A stretch of 47,023 nt of DNA from a bacterium. GTDB taxonomy: Bacteria > Bacillota > Clostridia > Lachnospirales > Lachnospiraceae. The position numbers and the translations under genes are program-made. A model generated the notes under the pieces. It worked only from the letters and a program-made list of their open reading frames with translations, made no database searches and was not told the DNA's origin. The DNA is taken from the NCBI GenBank assembly GCA_028727105.1, contig JAQYOU010000167.1, positions 1-47,023 on the forward strand, in the 5' to 3' direction. Position 1 is the first letter of the stretch. Each line of letters starts with the position of its first letter. Positions 17,369-27,300 of this stretch are shown here, one piece after another.

Positions 17369-18757
17369 ATGAAAAAAAATAATAAGATCGTAAGATATCC
17401 AAAAACATTAAATATCAATATCGGTGTGATCTTTTTTGCACTTATTTTTATATATCTGCTGTTTAACGTGTATATCTATCTGACGGCGAAACATGTTTCC
17501 TATTATGAGGTTGATGAGGGGAGCATAAGGATCCAGACAACTTATACGGGATTAGCGCTGCGTGAAGAACAGCTCATTTATTCGGGCGAAAGCGGATATG
17601 TCAATTACTACCTGAAAGATAATTCACGCGCAAAGAGTGGTTCTTTGATCTGCTCTGTTGACGAAAACGGTGATATTGCCGATGAGATCACCCGTGCAGG
17701 AAGCACGGAAAACACGCTTGACAACGAAGCTTACAGCAATCTGGTAGAGGAAATGAAGGATTACAGCAACGCATATACAGATATGTCCTTTTATCATACC
17801 TATACATTTAAAAATGATCTTCAGGCAGAGCTGATGGAGGCAGTGAACCTGAGCGCACTGGCCTCTATGTCTGAATATGCTGCCAATGCAGAAGGCGATC
17901 ACACCTTCCATCGCATCAATGCGTCTGTTCCCGGCATTGTATCCTATTATTGTGATGGCTACGAGAGTGTGACCGCAGACAACTTTACAGATGGAATGCT
18001 GGATGAATCCGGCTACAAGAAGGATAATCGTAAGGCAGTGACACATGTAGAAGCCGGTGATCCGTTATTTAAACTGATCACATCAGAAAACTGGCAGATC
18101 GTTTTTGCCATCGGTGATGAGTTAAAAGCGCTTCTGGCAGATGATTCTGTCATTAAGGTAAAGTTCAAATCCGATGAGACGACCGCATGGGCAACCTACG
18201 AGATCAGAGCGCGCGGTGAAAAAAATTACCTCATCCTAAGCTTTAATAATTCCATGGTTCGCTATGCATCTGAGCGTTTTATTGACGTGGAGCTGCTTTT
18301 AACCAAACAGGAAGGACTAAAGATCCCCAACCAGTCCATTGTGGAAAAAAGCTTTTTTACAGTTCCTCAGAATTATTTTACAAAGGGAGGAAATTCAAAT
18401 TCCTCCGGTCTGCTGATCGAAGCAACGGATGATTCCGGCGAAAAAGTTCAAAAATTTATTCCGACAGATATTTATTATTCCACAGAGGAATGTTATTATG
18501 TCAGTGAAGAAGCGTTGACAAAAGGCACCAAAGTCATTGACCCGGCCGGAGGAGAAAACTATGTGATCAGTGATGAAGAAAAGCTTCAGGGTGTCTACAA
18601 TATCAATAAAGGCTATGCCGTATTCCGCATGATCGATATCCTTTATCAAAATGACGAATACGCGATCATTGCACGCAATACATCTTATGGTCTGTCGCAG
18701 TATGATCATATTGCATTGGATGGATCGATCATCGTTGAAAACGAAGTGATCAATTAA
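17369..18757 (+). CDS. HlyD/membrane-fusion-like protein, membrane anchored
   Basis: 462 residues with one N-terminal transmembrane helix (about 17-38, VIFFALIFIYLLFNVYIYL). An extracytoplasmic part shows the two half-lipoyl motifs of membrane-fusion proteins, SGYVNYYLKDNSRAKSGSLIC and VPGIVSYYCDGYESV, followed by beta-barrel-like stretches. No exporter gene lies nearby; downstream are YggS, SepF and YlmH. This suggests a role tied to the division cluster or cell envelope rather than a classical efflux adaptor, but that is inference. No good ribosome binding site precedes the ATG, so initiation may be weak or the start slightly different. Confidence 0.75.
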   Translation: MKKNNKIVRYPKTLNINIGVIFFALIFIYLLFNVYIYLTAKHVSYYEVDEGSIRIQTTYTGLALREEQLIYSGESGYVNYYLKDNSRAKSGSLICSVDENGDIADEITRAGSTENTLDNEAYSNLVEEMKDYSNAYTDMSFYHTYTFKNDLQAELMEAVNLSALASMSEYAANAEGDHTFHRINASVPGIVSYYCDGYESVTADNFTDGMLDESGYKKDNRKAVTHVEAGDPLFKLITSENWQIVFAIGDELKALLADDSVIKVKFKSDETTAWATYEIRARGEKNYLILSFNNSMVRYASERFIDVELLLTKQEGLKIPNQSIVEKSFFTVPQNYFTKGGNSNSSGLLIEATDDSGEKVQKFIPTDIYYSTEECYYVSEEALTKGTKVIDPAGGENYVISDEEKLQGVYNINKGYAVFRMIDILYQNDEYAIIARNTSYGLSQYDHIALDGSIIVENEVIN

Positions 18758-18785
18758 ATCGATACTATGGAAAAGGAGATTTCTT

Positions 18786-19487
18786 ATGTTAAAAGATAAT
18801 TATGAAGCAGTTGAAAAAAAGATCTCAGAGGCGTGTGTACGTGCCGGAAGAGATCGTTCAGAAGTCACTCTCATTGCAGTCAGCAAAACAAAACCGGTGG
18901 AGATGCTTCAGGAGGTATACAATGCCGGAGCGAGAGATTTTGGTGAGAACAAGGTTCAGGAGATCTGCGAAAAGTATGACCAGCTTCCCTCTGATATTAA
19001 ATGGCATATGATCGGCCATTTACAAAGAAACAAGGTGAAGCAGGTCATCGACAAGGCAGCGCTGATCCATTCGGTTGATTCTTACCGTCTGGCACAGGAG
19101 ATCAGTGTTCAGGCGCAGAAGAAGGGCATCACGATCCCCATCCTTGTAGAAGTGAATATTGCCGGTGAAGAGAGCAAGTTTGGTATTTCCGCAGAGGATA
19201 CGATCCAGCTGGTGGAAGAGATTTCTGTTCTGCCCAACCTGAAGATCCGGGGGCTGATGACGATCGCACCCTTTGTCCAGGATGCGGAGGAAAATCGTCT
19301 GTATTTCCGCCAAATCAAGCAATTATCTGTTGACATAAAAAACAAAAACATTGATAATGTATCTATGGATATTCTTTCTATGGGTATGACCGGTGATTAT
19401 GAGGTTGCCATAGAAGAAGGCGCTACCATGGTGCGTGTAGGAACCGGGATTTTCGGTGCGCGTAACTACAATATAAAGGAGCAATAG
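18786..19487 (+). CDS. yggS: YggS/PLPBP family PLP homeostasis protein
   Basis: Pyridoxal-phosphate-binding protein without known catalysis that buffers PLP and affects amino-acid metabolism; its Bacillus counterpart is YlmE. 233 residues forming an alanine-racemase-like barrel: the PLP Lys in LIAVSKTKP, FGENKVQEI, WHMIGHLQRNK, NIAGEESKFG and SMGMTGDYEVAIEEGATMVRVG. AAGGAG lies seven bases before the ATG. It precedes sepF by four bases, the ylmE-ylmF arrangement known from Firmicutes. Confidence 0.95.
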   Translation: MLKDNYEAVEKKISEACVRAGRDRSEVTLIAVSKTKPVEMLQEVYNAGARDFGENKVQEICEKYDQLPSDIKWHMIGHLQRNKVKQVIDKAALIHSVDSYRLAQEISVQAQKKGITIPILVEVNIAGEESKFGISAEDTIQLVEEISVLPNLKIRGLMTIAPFVQDAEENRLYFRQIKQLSVDIKNKNIDNVSMDILSMGMTGDYEVAIEEGATMVRVGTGIFGARNYNIKEQ

Positions 19488-19491
19488 GATC

Positions 19492-20016
19492 ATGGGAATT
19501 TTTGATGGATTTTTAAATATGATGCGTCTTGGACCTGATGATGACGATGATTTTTATGACGAAGGTTATGTGGACGAAGTAGAAGAGAAGCCAAAGGCAA
19601 GCCGTAAGCAGACGGTCAGTACTTCCACACCGGATTTTACGGAAACAGAGTCGATTACGGATGTCCGCCGCCCGAAGGAAAAACCTCAGAATAAGATCAC
19701 TCCGATGCGAAGCTCCTCCAGACGTGCTCAGACTGCCGGAGGAATGGAGGTTTGTGTGATCAAGCCCACCAGCTTTGATGAATCAAGGGAGATCACGGAG
19801 ACCCTGCTGGCAAACCGAACAGTTGTGTTAAATGTGGAAGGGCTGGATGTTGACATTGCTCAGCGTATCATTGATTTCACATCCGGATCCTGCTTTGCGA
19901 TCAATGGAAATCTTCAGAAGATCTCGAACTACATTTTTATCATTACACCTGAGAATGTAGATATTTCAGGCGATTTCCAGTCATTTATGGACAGCTTTGA
20001 CATATCAGGGATCTGA
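19492..20016 (+). CDS. sepF: cell division protein SepF
   Basis: SepF anchors FtsZ filaments to the membrane and shapes the septum. 174 residues: an N-terminal amphipathic helix (MGIFDGFLNMMRLG), a disordered acidic linker with a run of Asp, and the DUF552 core from VCVIKPTSFDESREITETLL to the SGSCFAINGNLQKIS turn. Start is preceded by GGAGCAATAGG. The gene lies between yggS and ylmH in the ylm cluster. The genome thus encodes both SepF and MinCDE. Confidence 0.94.
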   Translation: MGIFDGFLNMMRLGPDDDDDFYDEGYVDEVEEKPKASRKQTVSTSTPDFTETESITDVRRPKEKPQNKITPMRSSSRRAQTAGGMEVCVIKPTSFDESREITETLLANRTVVLNVEGLDVDIAQRIIDFTSGSCFAINGNLQKISNYIFIITPENVDISGDFQSFMDSFDISGI

Positions 20017-20020
20017 ACAT

Positions 20021-20773
20021 ATGAATGAAGAAGCTACATACTTTGCCAAAAGATGTATGGATCTGTCAAAGCAGGCAAACCGGAAAGGGATCGTGACCTT
20101 TTCCGATTTTCTGACGATCAATGAGCAGTTGATCTTAAAACAGAACAAGGATAAACTGGAATCTGAATACCAGATGTCTGGTGGATATGAATATGCAGAG
20201 CGTCAGATGGTAGCCTTTATCCCTGATGCTCTCTTTTATGAATGGGATTATCCGATGCAGTGTGTTCGCATTCGGCCGGCATATCCCAAATTCGCAGAGC
20301 AATTGTCGCATCGGGATGTATTGGGGGCTTTGATGAGTCTAGGGATCGAGCGAAGTAAGATCGGAGATCTGATCGTCAATGAGACGGACATGTTTTTCTT
20401 CGCAAAAGAAGAGATTGTTCCGTATATTTCAGACCAACTGACATCTATAAGACATACAGTTGTAACCTTAGAGATCGAAGCAGGCAGCCATCTGGATTAT
20501 GTGCCTCATTTTGAAGAACGCGAGGCCATCGTCACATCGAATCGGCTGGATGCTGTGATCGCAGCTATCTGTAAGATCTCCCGCGCTGCCTCATTAAAAT
20601 TGATCCAGGAAGGAAAAATATTTGTAAACGGAGCCGAATGTTTACATAATACATATTATTGTAAACAAGGTGATCTTTTATCCATCCGGGGATTTGGAAA
20701 AGTACGTTTTGGCGAAACACTCGGTGTGACAAAGAAAGACCGCATCCGTTTTTCCTATCAGTTATTTACTTAA
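20021..20773 (+). CDS. ylmH: YlmH-like S4-domain RNA-binding protein
   Basis: 250 residues from the ATG at 20021. The C-terminal S4 domain is clear (SNRLDAVIAAICKISRAASLKL, EGKIFVNGAECLHNTYYCKQGDLLSIRGFGK). The N-terminal half matches the YlmH type, including ADALMSLG-like DVLGALMSLGIERSKIGDL. YlmH proteins bind the ribosome and have been linked to rescue of obstructed 50S subunits. Family conservation places it after sepF in Firmicutes, as here. Confidence 0.9.
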   Translation: MNEEATYFAKRCMDLSKQANRKGIVTFSDFLTINEQLILKQNKDKLESEYQMSGGYEYAERQMVAFIPDALFYEWDYPMQCVRIRPAYPKFAEQLSHRDVLGALMSLGIERSKIGDLIVNETDMFFFAKEEIVPYISDQLTSIRHTVVTLEIEAGSHLDYVPHFEEREAIVTSNRLDAVIAAICKISRAASLKLIQEGKIFVNGAECLHNTYYCKQGDLLSIRGFGKVRFGETLGVTKKDRIRFSYQLFT

Positions 20774-20791
20774 TCAGAAAGGAACTCTGAC

Positions 20792-21886
20792 ATGAGAAAA
20801 GAAATTGTCGTTAATTATGAGGGTAAAAAGTGCTATGAGATCACTTTGAATGGTGGCTTTGAAAGCCTGATCAGTGATATGCATCAGGCGATCGGAGATG
20901 ACAATAGCAAGAAGGTTTGCATTGTATCGGATTCGCAAGTGGCAGAAATATTCTTAAATAAGATCACAGATCTTTTTTATGGCCATTTTTCCAAAGTCAT
21001 TTCATTCGTTTTTGAATCTGGTGAGCGTAGTAAAAATATGGATACTGTTCAAAAATTATATGAGCAGTTAATAATAAACAAGTTTGATCGGCATGATCTT
21101 CTTGTTGCGCTTGGTGGTGGAGTAGTAGGAGATCTGACCGGTTTTGGTGCAGCTACTTATCTGCGTGGAATTGATTTCATCCAGATCCCGACCTCTTTAC
21201 TTGCGCAGGTTGATTCCAGTATCGGTGGTAAAACCGGTGTGGATTTTCAACAGTATAAAAACATGGTTGGAGCATTTTACCAGCCAAAGCTTGTCTACAT
21301 GAGCATGGAGGTTTTTCAGTCACTGCCTGATAACCAGTTTGCAAACGGCATGGCAGAGGAGATTAAGCATGGTCTCATAAAAGATGGCGCCTATTATACA
21401 TGGATGAAGGATAACAGAGAGTTGATCTGCCAGAAGTCTCCGGAAACCCTTATTGGTATGCTTGACATTGGCTGTAATATCAAGCGTGTGGTTGTAGAAA
21501 ATGATCCAAAAGAAAAAGGAGAGCGGGCGCTTTTGAACTTTGGTCATACGATCGGCCATGCCATCGAAAAGCTGTCTGATTTTCAGCTTTACCATGGTGA
21601 GTGCGTATCTCTGGGTATGGTGGCAGCTGCATATCTATCGGTGAAAAAGGGTCATCTGACACCGGAGGATCTTGCGGATATCGAACAGGTGCTTTCCTCC
21701 TATGCACTTCCGATCCGGATCAGCGGATATGATCCTATGGAAATACTTGAAACGACAAAGTCAGACAAAAAAATGATCGGCGGTAAAGTAAAATTTACGC
21801 TTTTAAAGAGGATTGGTGAAGCATACTCAGACCTTTCACTGACAGATGAAGATCTGCTGGAAGCGATCCATTATGTATTAGAATAA
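20792..21886 (+). CDS. aroB: 3-dehydroquinate synthase
   Basis: Second step of the shikimate pathway, converting DAHP to 3-dehydroquinate with NAD and a divalent metal. 364 residues with the NAD-binding VALGGGVVGDLTGF, the segment PTSLLAQVDSSIGGKTGVD, and the metal ligands in GMAEEIKHGLIKDG (Glu), NFGHTIGHAIE (His) and YHGECVSLGM (His). GAAAGGA precedes the ATG. No other shikimate gene is visible in the window, and the gene sits between ylmH and lspA. Confidence 0.97.
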   Translation: MRKEIVVNYEGKKCYEITLNGGFESLISDMHQAIGDDNSKKVCIVSDSQVAEIFLNKITDLFYGHFSKVISFVFESGERSKNMDTVQKLYEQLIINKFDRHDLLVALGGGVVGDLTGFGAATYLRGIDFIQIPTSLLAQVDSSIGGKTGVDFQQYKNMVGAFYQPKLVYMSMEVFQSLPDNQFANGMAEEIKHGLIKDGAYYTWMKDNRELICQKSPETLIGMLDIGCNIKRVVVENDPKEKGERALLNFGHTIGHAIEKLSDFQLYHGECVSLGMVAAAYLSVKKGHLTPEDLADIEQVLSSYALPIRISGYDPMEILETTKSDKKMIGGKVKFTLLKRIGEAYSDLSLTDEDLLEAIHYVLE

Positions 21887-21905
21887 CAGACAGAGGGTAG
21901 TAACT

Positions 21906-22457
21906 ATGAATAAGAATAACGGCAAACGTACCGCGCAGCTATATGCTTTCGGAGCGGTGTGGTCATTTCTTTTGATCCTATTGGATCAATGGACCAAATA
22001 TCTTGCTGTAACAAAATTAAAGGATCAGGCCTCTTTTGTTTTACTAAAAGGAGTGTTTGAACTGCATTATCTGGAAAATCATGGAGCAGCATTTGGCGTG
22101 CTGCAGGGGAAGAAAGTATTCTTTGTTTGTGTGACGGTCTTCATGATCGTTCTGCTCAGCTATATTTATGGAAAGATACCACTGGAGCGACGGTTTTATC
22201 CACTCCACGGAATCTGTATTGCATTGTTTGCTGGAGCGATCGGTAATTTTATCGACCGTATTCGGAATGATTATGTGATCGATTTCTTTTATTTTTCATT
22301 GATCAATTTCCCGATCTTTAATGTAGCTGACATCTATGTAACTTGTGCGATGGCGTTATTTATCGTTCTGTTTCTGTTTTATTATAAGGAAGCTGATTTA
22401 GATCGCCTGACCGCGCTTGTATTACCATGGAAAAAGCATGGAGTAACAAAATTATGA
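21906..22457 (+). CDS. lspA: lipoprotein signal peptidase LspA
   Basis: Aspartic membrane protease that removes signal peptides from lipidated prolipoproteins. 183 residues, four transmembrane helices, with family motifs DQWTKYLAV, ENHGAAFGVLQGK, GAIGNFIDRIRNDYVIDFF and FNVADIYVT; Asp in the last two form the catalytic dyad. It is slightly longer than usual because of N- and C-terminal tails. The stop overlaps the rluD ATG (ATGA). Confidence 0.95.
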   Translation: MNKNNGKRTAQLYAFGAVWSFLLILLDQWTKYLAVTKLKDQASFVLLKGVFELHYLENHGAAFGVLQGKKVFFVCVTVFMIVLLSYIYGKIPLERRFYPLHGICIALFAGAIGNFIDRIRNDYVIDFFYFSLINFPIFNVADIYVTCAMALFIVLFLFYYKEADLDRLTALVLPWKKHGVTKL

Positions 22458-23386
22458 GTGAGAGTGTGATCGCAAGCTTTGAAGTAACCTATGAATATGA
22501 AGATGAACGATTAGATAAGTTCCTGGCCGCTGTTTTTCCGGAGCGGTCAAGAACTTATTTTTCAAAACTGATCAAAGACGGGCATGTTACGATGGATGGC
22601 AAAACGCTGAAAGCAAATTATCGTCTGCATACGGACGATCTGATCACGGTGTCGACACCACCGGCTGAGCGTGTCGAGATCAATCCGGAAAATATCCCTC
22701 TCGATATTCTCTATGAGGATCAGGATCTTTTGATCGTCAACAAGCCAAAGGGCATGGTGGTACACCCGTCTGCCGGGCATTATTCCGGTACACTGGTCAA
22801 TGCAGTCATGTTCCATTGTGGTAATGAATTAAGCGGCATTAACGGCGTTGTACGGCCCGGTATCGTCCATCGGATCGATAAGGATACCACGGGATCACTG
22901 ATCATCTGCAAAACGGATGCAGCACATATCCATATTGCCGAGCAGATCAAAAATCATTCGTGCAATCGAAGATATCGCGGCATTGTCATTGGCAATATCA
23001 AAGATGAGGAAGGCACCGTGACCGGCGCCATTGGCCGGGATCCAAAAGACCGGAAAAAGATGGCGATCAATGAAAAAAACGGAAAGCCTGCGGTGACTCA
23101 TTATAAAGTATTAGAGCGCTTTGGCAATTTTACCTATATGGAATTTGCACTGGAGACCGGACGGACACATCAGATCCGTGTTCATATGTCCAGTATTGGA
23201 CATCCATTACTTGGAGATGAGGTGTACGGTGGACGTCATGCCTGCGGGAAATGGAAACTTCAGGGGCAGACACTGCATGCCATGAATCTCGGGTTTGTTC
23301 ATCCAACAACCGGAGAATTTTTAGAAATTAGTGCAAAATTGCCTGAATATTTTGAAAAATTATTAGCAGATTTGCGGCAAAAGTGA
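22454..23386 (+). CDS. rluD: RluD-like ribosomal large subunit pseudouridine synthase
   Basis: Isomerises uridines in 23S rRNA. 310 residues: an N-terminal S4 domain (RLDKFLAAVFPERSRTYFSKLIKDG) and a catalytic domain with GIVHRIDKDTTGSLIICK, where the Asp of HRIDKDT is catalytic, and TGRTHQIRVHMSSIGHPLLGD. The ATG at 22454 shares ATGA with the lspA stop and has GGAG upstream, so it is preferred over the ATG at 22427. The lspA-rluD pair is conserved in Firmicutes. Exact target uridines cannot be read from sequence. Confidence 0.93.
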   Translation: MSESVIASFEVTYEYEDERLDKFLAAVFPERSRTYFSKLIKDGHVTMDGKTLKANYRLHTDDLITVSTPPAERVEINPENIPLDILYEDQDLLIVNKPKGMVVHPSAGHYSGTLVNAVMFHCGNELSGINGVVRPGIVHRIDKDTTGSLIICKTDAAHIHIAEQIKNHSCNRRYRGIVIGNIKDEEGTVTGAIGRDPKDRKKMAINEKNGKPAVTHYKVLERFGNFTYMEFALETGRTHQIRVHMSSIGHPLLGDEVYGGRHACGKWKLQGQTLHAMNLGFVHPTTGEFLEISAKLPEYFEKLLADLRQK

Positions 23387-23458
23387 TATACTAAAAGTAC
23401 GGAAATAAAAGAAAGGTGCAACTGGTCAGTATGTTGACCGTTGCGAAGGGGCGGTTTT

Positions 23459-24079
23459 ATGGAGAAAATCATTTATACGATCGGACGTGAATTTGGAAGC
23501 GGTGGAAAGGATGTCGGTGAAAAGCTGGCACAAAAGCTTGGGTTTCCCTTTTATGACAAGGATCTGCTGTCACGTGCAGCTGCAGAAAGTGGTTTATGCG
23601 AAGAAATCTTTCATATGCAGGATGAAAAGCCCACCAGCAGCTTTTTATATTCGCTGGTGACCGATACATATTCCTTTAGCAATTATCACGGAAATGCATA
23701 TTTGGATATGCCACTGAGTCAGAAAGTCTTTTTAGCACAGTTTGACACCATCAAACGGATTGCCCAGGAAGGTTCCTGCGTGATCGTTGGACGTTGCGCT
23801 GACTATGCGTTATCTGATGAACCTCATTGCATCAATGCATTTATCTATGCGAGTAAGGATTATCGAATCAAACGTGTTGCACATAATCTTGGACTTTCTG
23901 AGTCAAAAGCCAAGGATCTGGTAAATCGCACCGATAAACAGCGTGCAAGCTATTATAATTTCTACACAAATAAAAAGTGGGGAGATTCAAGAAGCTATGA
24001 TCTTGCATTAAACAGCGAAAAGCTTGGCATTGACGGATGCGTTGACATGCTTTTGAAATATGGGGAGATCAATCAATAA
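23459..24079 (+). CDS. cytidylate kinase-like P-loop protein
   Basis: 206 residues of the Cytidylate_kin2 family. The P-loop is atypical (GREFGSGGKDVGEKLA), followed by FYDKDLLSRAA, SCVIVGRCADYAL and a lid-like DKQRASYYNFYTNKKWGD. Members resemble CMP kinase but most are untested, so the substrate is unknown. The start at 23459 follows AAGGGG at normal spacing. A small inverted repeat, CAAC.GGTCA / TGACC.GTTG at about 23418-23441, lies just before the ribosome site. The gene ends the rightward cluster. Confidence 0.8.
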   Translation: MEKIIYTIGREFGSGGKDVGEKLAQKLGFPFYDKDLLSRAAAESGLCEEIFHMQDEKPTSSFLYSLVTDTYSFSNYHGNAYLDMPLSQKVFLAQFDTIKRIAQEGSCVIVGRCADYALSDEPHCINAFIYASKDYRIKRVAHNLGLSESKAKDLVNRTDKQRASYYNFYTNKKWGDSRSYDLALNSEKLGIDGCVDMLLKYGEINQ

Positions 24080-24307
24080 ATTAGGGTAGCTCTATTTATA
24101 ACTATTCGCAAAACAACAGTTTAACGCATACTTTTGTCTATGCGAACGGTGGTTCAACAAACTATTTCACTTTATCGCCGTCTGGCTGCGGTTTGTTACT
24201 GGCTGAAAGTCTGCGTTGCAGCTCGGCGATGCAAGAATCTAGGAGTTTAACGAAAAGTTGGTGCAGTTTTTAGCCTTCTTAACCAAATTATAACATTTTA
24301 ATCAACA
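24080..24307. other. gene-free stretch with several inverted repeats
   Basis: No credible reading frame. It holds CGCATA/TATGCG (24125-24144, 8-base loop) and AACAAAC/GTTTGTT (24156-24162 with 24191-24197) enclosing a GC-rich stretch. Neither has a U-run behind it, so neither is an obvious terminator. It could be the 3' region of the kinase-like gene or a small RNA; nothing further can be supported. Confidence 0.4.
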
Positions 24308-24356
24308 AAAACCCTTCAGCATGTTATTTAATTAACAACATTAGCTGAAGGGTTTT
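24308..24356. terminator. intrinsic terminator of the MMPL/GLUG operon, bidirectional
   Basis: AAACCCTTCAGC and GCTGAAGGGTTT form a 12-base stem around an AT-rich loop that itself pairs ATGTT with AACAT. On the minus strand it follows the GLUG gene stop by a few bases and ends in TTTTTGTTGATT. On the plus strand it ends in TTTT. Confidence 0.88.
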
Positions 24357-24361
24357 CGTAA

Positions 24362-27300
24362 CTATTTTGTTTTTCCTGAATCATGAGGCAAGGTTTTTTG
24401 CTTTGCTTTACGTGCTTTACGGCGTTTCTTTGCCTTTTGACAGATTTTAATAAAAATAACCAAAATCAATAATATGCCTGCAGTACAACCTGCACCCATC
24501 AATATCTTTGTCTTGAGCTGCATCGCACCTTCCTCAATTCGATAAATTCCACGGATACCAGTCATGGCAATTTGCAAGTATTCACCACGTGCTTTCGCAG
24601 CGATTGATTGCCAGGTGCCATTCGGTGCCAGTTGGTATACCACAGCTTTTTCATCATATGGATTTCGTAATCTAATTGAGAGCTCAGAGGTTTCATCATA
24701 ATCTGTATTTTCTAAAATCACTTCGTAATCTGTATAACCTGGTATTTCGCCACTTTTTTTATACTGATCTAACATGTTAGCATGTAAAACGGATTTTCCG
24801 GTAAACGTACCTTCTGCAAATGCATACGGTTTTTCCAATACAGTTCCACCTTCCAGACTCTGTACATCCATTTCTACACTTTGTAATACGGTAATGTTAT
24901 CTACAAATTCAGCTTCCAATACAAGATTGCTGTCAATAATCTTATTATTTAATTCAGGCCAAACACCATTTTGACCGGATTTTGACGGAATTTCTGGAAA
25001 TTCCAGATCTGAGATGTCCTCTCCATATGCCACCTCCTGCTCTTTCACACAGATCTGATCAATCAGGAAGGATACTGTTAAATGACGGTATTTTGAAGGT
25101 AAGCCTGAGGTTGTAAGCAATTCATCATAAGTGATTGGCTCTGCCACATCTATATAACTGATATTGTCAATTCCATACAGATCATCGCCTACGTAATAAT
25201 TATGACTCGCATAAGCCGACTGCTCCTTGGAATCTGCATCATCCTCCTTAGAACCGACCTGACCGGCTATCGCACCCATGCGGGTACTTGTAGCATTTGC
25301 ATCTACCATAGCATAACAATCTTCTATGATATTTCCAAAACCGGCAATTCCCCCCACGTAGGATTCTCCGTTCAGACTGCACAGTGCGTAGCTATTTCGA
25401 ATAATTCCATCTGAATATCCGGCAATTCCACCGACATAATCACCCTCAGAGCTTTTGGCTCCACCATAAGCTTCACAATTATAAGCGACACCCAGCGACA
25501 TAGTGCCTGTTACGCAACCGGCACTATTCTTTTTTGCCGTGATATAGCCATAATTTTTGCAGCCAATAAGTACACATTTCGTACTATAAATTCCTTTAAA
25601 AGAAAAGTCTGACTTTCCAATGGAATTATCTTCCGGATCTTCCTCATCGATAGCCATAATACCTACAACACCACCAATATTAATATCACCTTCGATGGAA
25701 CCATGATTTATACAATTATTTACTTTTCCGATGGTAGTACCGACAATATCCTCATCCGACAGATCTTTGTAGTAATCAGCCGCATCCGGATTCTGAAGCT
25801 GATCCAATTTTTCTGCAAACAGCAGGAATACATTGTTCATCTGATCATTAATCAGGCGGAAATCATCATTCAACATGCCAGCTGAATCGGTAATATCCTG
25901 TTCAATCCGTCCCATACTGTCTGATATAGCCAACAGCTGATCATACAATGCATCCACATTCTGGTTAAAATCGTCTCCCAATTTAGAAAATTGAATATGA
26001 TTCTGAGCAGAGAGATAATTCATAATACCATCAATTACAACTTCAGCTGCCTTTGCGTGATCGATAACTGCTTGTAAATCGTCTGTCAGAACATCTACAT
26101 CCTTATTAATTGCAGTAGCTGTATCTACCATATATGTATGCGTAATATTTGCAATGGTACTGACACTTCCTGCCATGTTTGCTGCTGCAGTACCTGCCTT
26201 TGCAAGTTCCTGTGCGATGGATATGATATCCTTTAATAAGATGTCTCTATCTGCCGACTGGATATTCTCCCATTTTACCGGATTGCCATTGCTATCCAGG
26301 GCAATACTGCTGATTTCATTCACCAAAGACTCACAATTTGCCATTGCACCAGAAAGCTCTGCTGAATTACTATCTAACACATCAACTGCCGATTGCAGTG
26401 CATCATATTGATTTTGTCCACAAAATGTCACATATCCGGTTATCGGCTGTGTCAATCCATACAATAAAAATTCATATACAAAGGCATTCGCTTTTACCTT
26501 TGAGAGATTCACCTTATTTCCATAGGCATCCGTAACGCTCGGAACCTCTTTTAAGGAAAAGCCTGCATCCGGTATAATCGTAAATGTTACCTTATCTTCA
26601 TTGATGGAATAAGTACCACTTCCACCTGGCGTAGAGGTCAGCAAAAAGGCAATCGGTTCAAACTCTGCATAGATTTCTACATCCTGCCCCGGCATGATAA
26701 AATTCGAAATACCATCATCCACAGCCAAATAATAATTCGTTCCATCTGCATATTTTACTCCAACATATTTCAGATGATATCCCTTTTCTACTGAAGCTAA
26801 CACCTGTATACCGGTGCCCTTTCCTGCATTTGACTGTGTGGTATATACTCTGCCTCCGGTTGCAGACAAGGTAGTCATCTTATGTGTAGGCTCTTTAGAA
26901 ACAAATTGTGCATATACACGTATGGGTGTCTGTCGCCCTGTAATATCCAGGGTGTAATTATAAATTGTACCGTTTTTTGTCAGTTGCTCAGTTGTATAGG
27001 TTGCAAGCAGCTGATCACGTTCTTTTTCGTATACATACAATGCAGTGCCATTTTCTGGCAAAGTATAATCATTTGCTGGTGTGACCGTCAGCATATACTT
27101 GCTTGTCTGATTTGGAACGGGCGTTGCCGTTATTGAGCCTCCTATTGAAGATTCGCAGTAAATCTTTTCAGAAACAGCTGCTGTATCCTTATAACGAAAA
27201 GTTGCATAAACCGATACCTCCTCTGCCGGCATGATAAACGTGTAGCTCTGGTCTTCCGATACAGTATATTTCTCATCCCCATAGATATACAGTGGCTCAT

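Noticed and set aside
24125-24144. CGCATA/TATGCG hairpin as terminator of the kinase-like gene
   Set aside because: The stem is only six base pairs, the loop is eight bases and no U-run follows.
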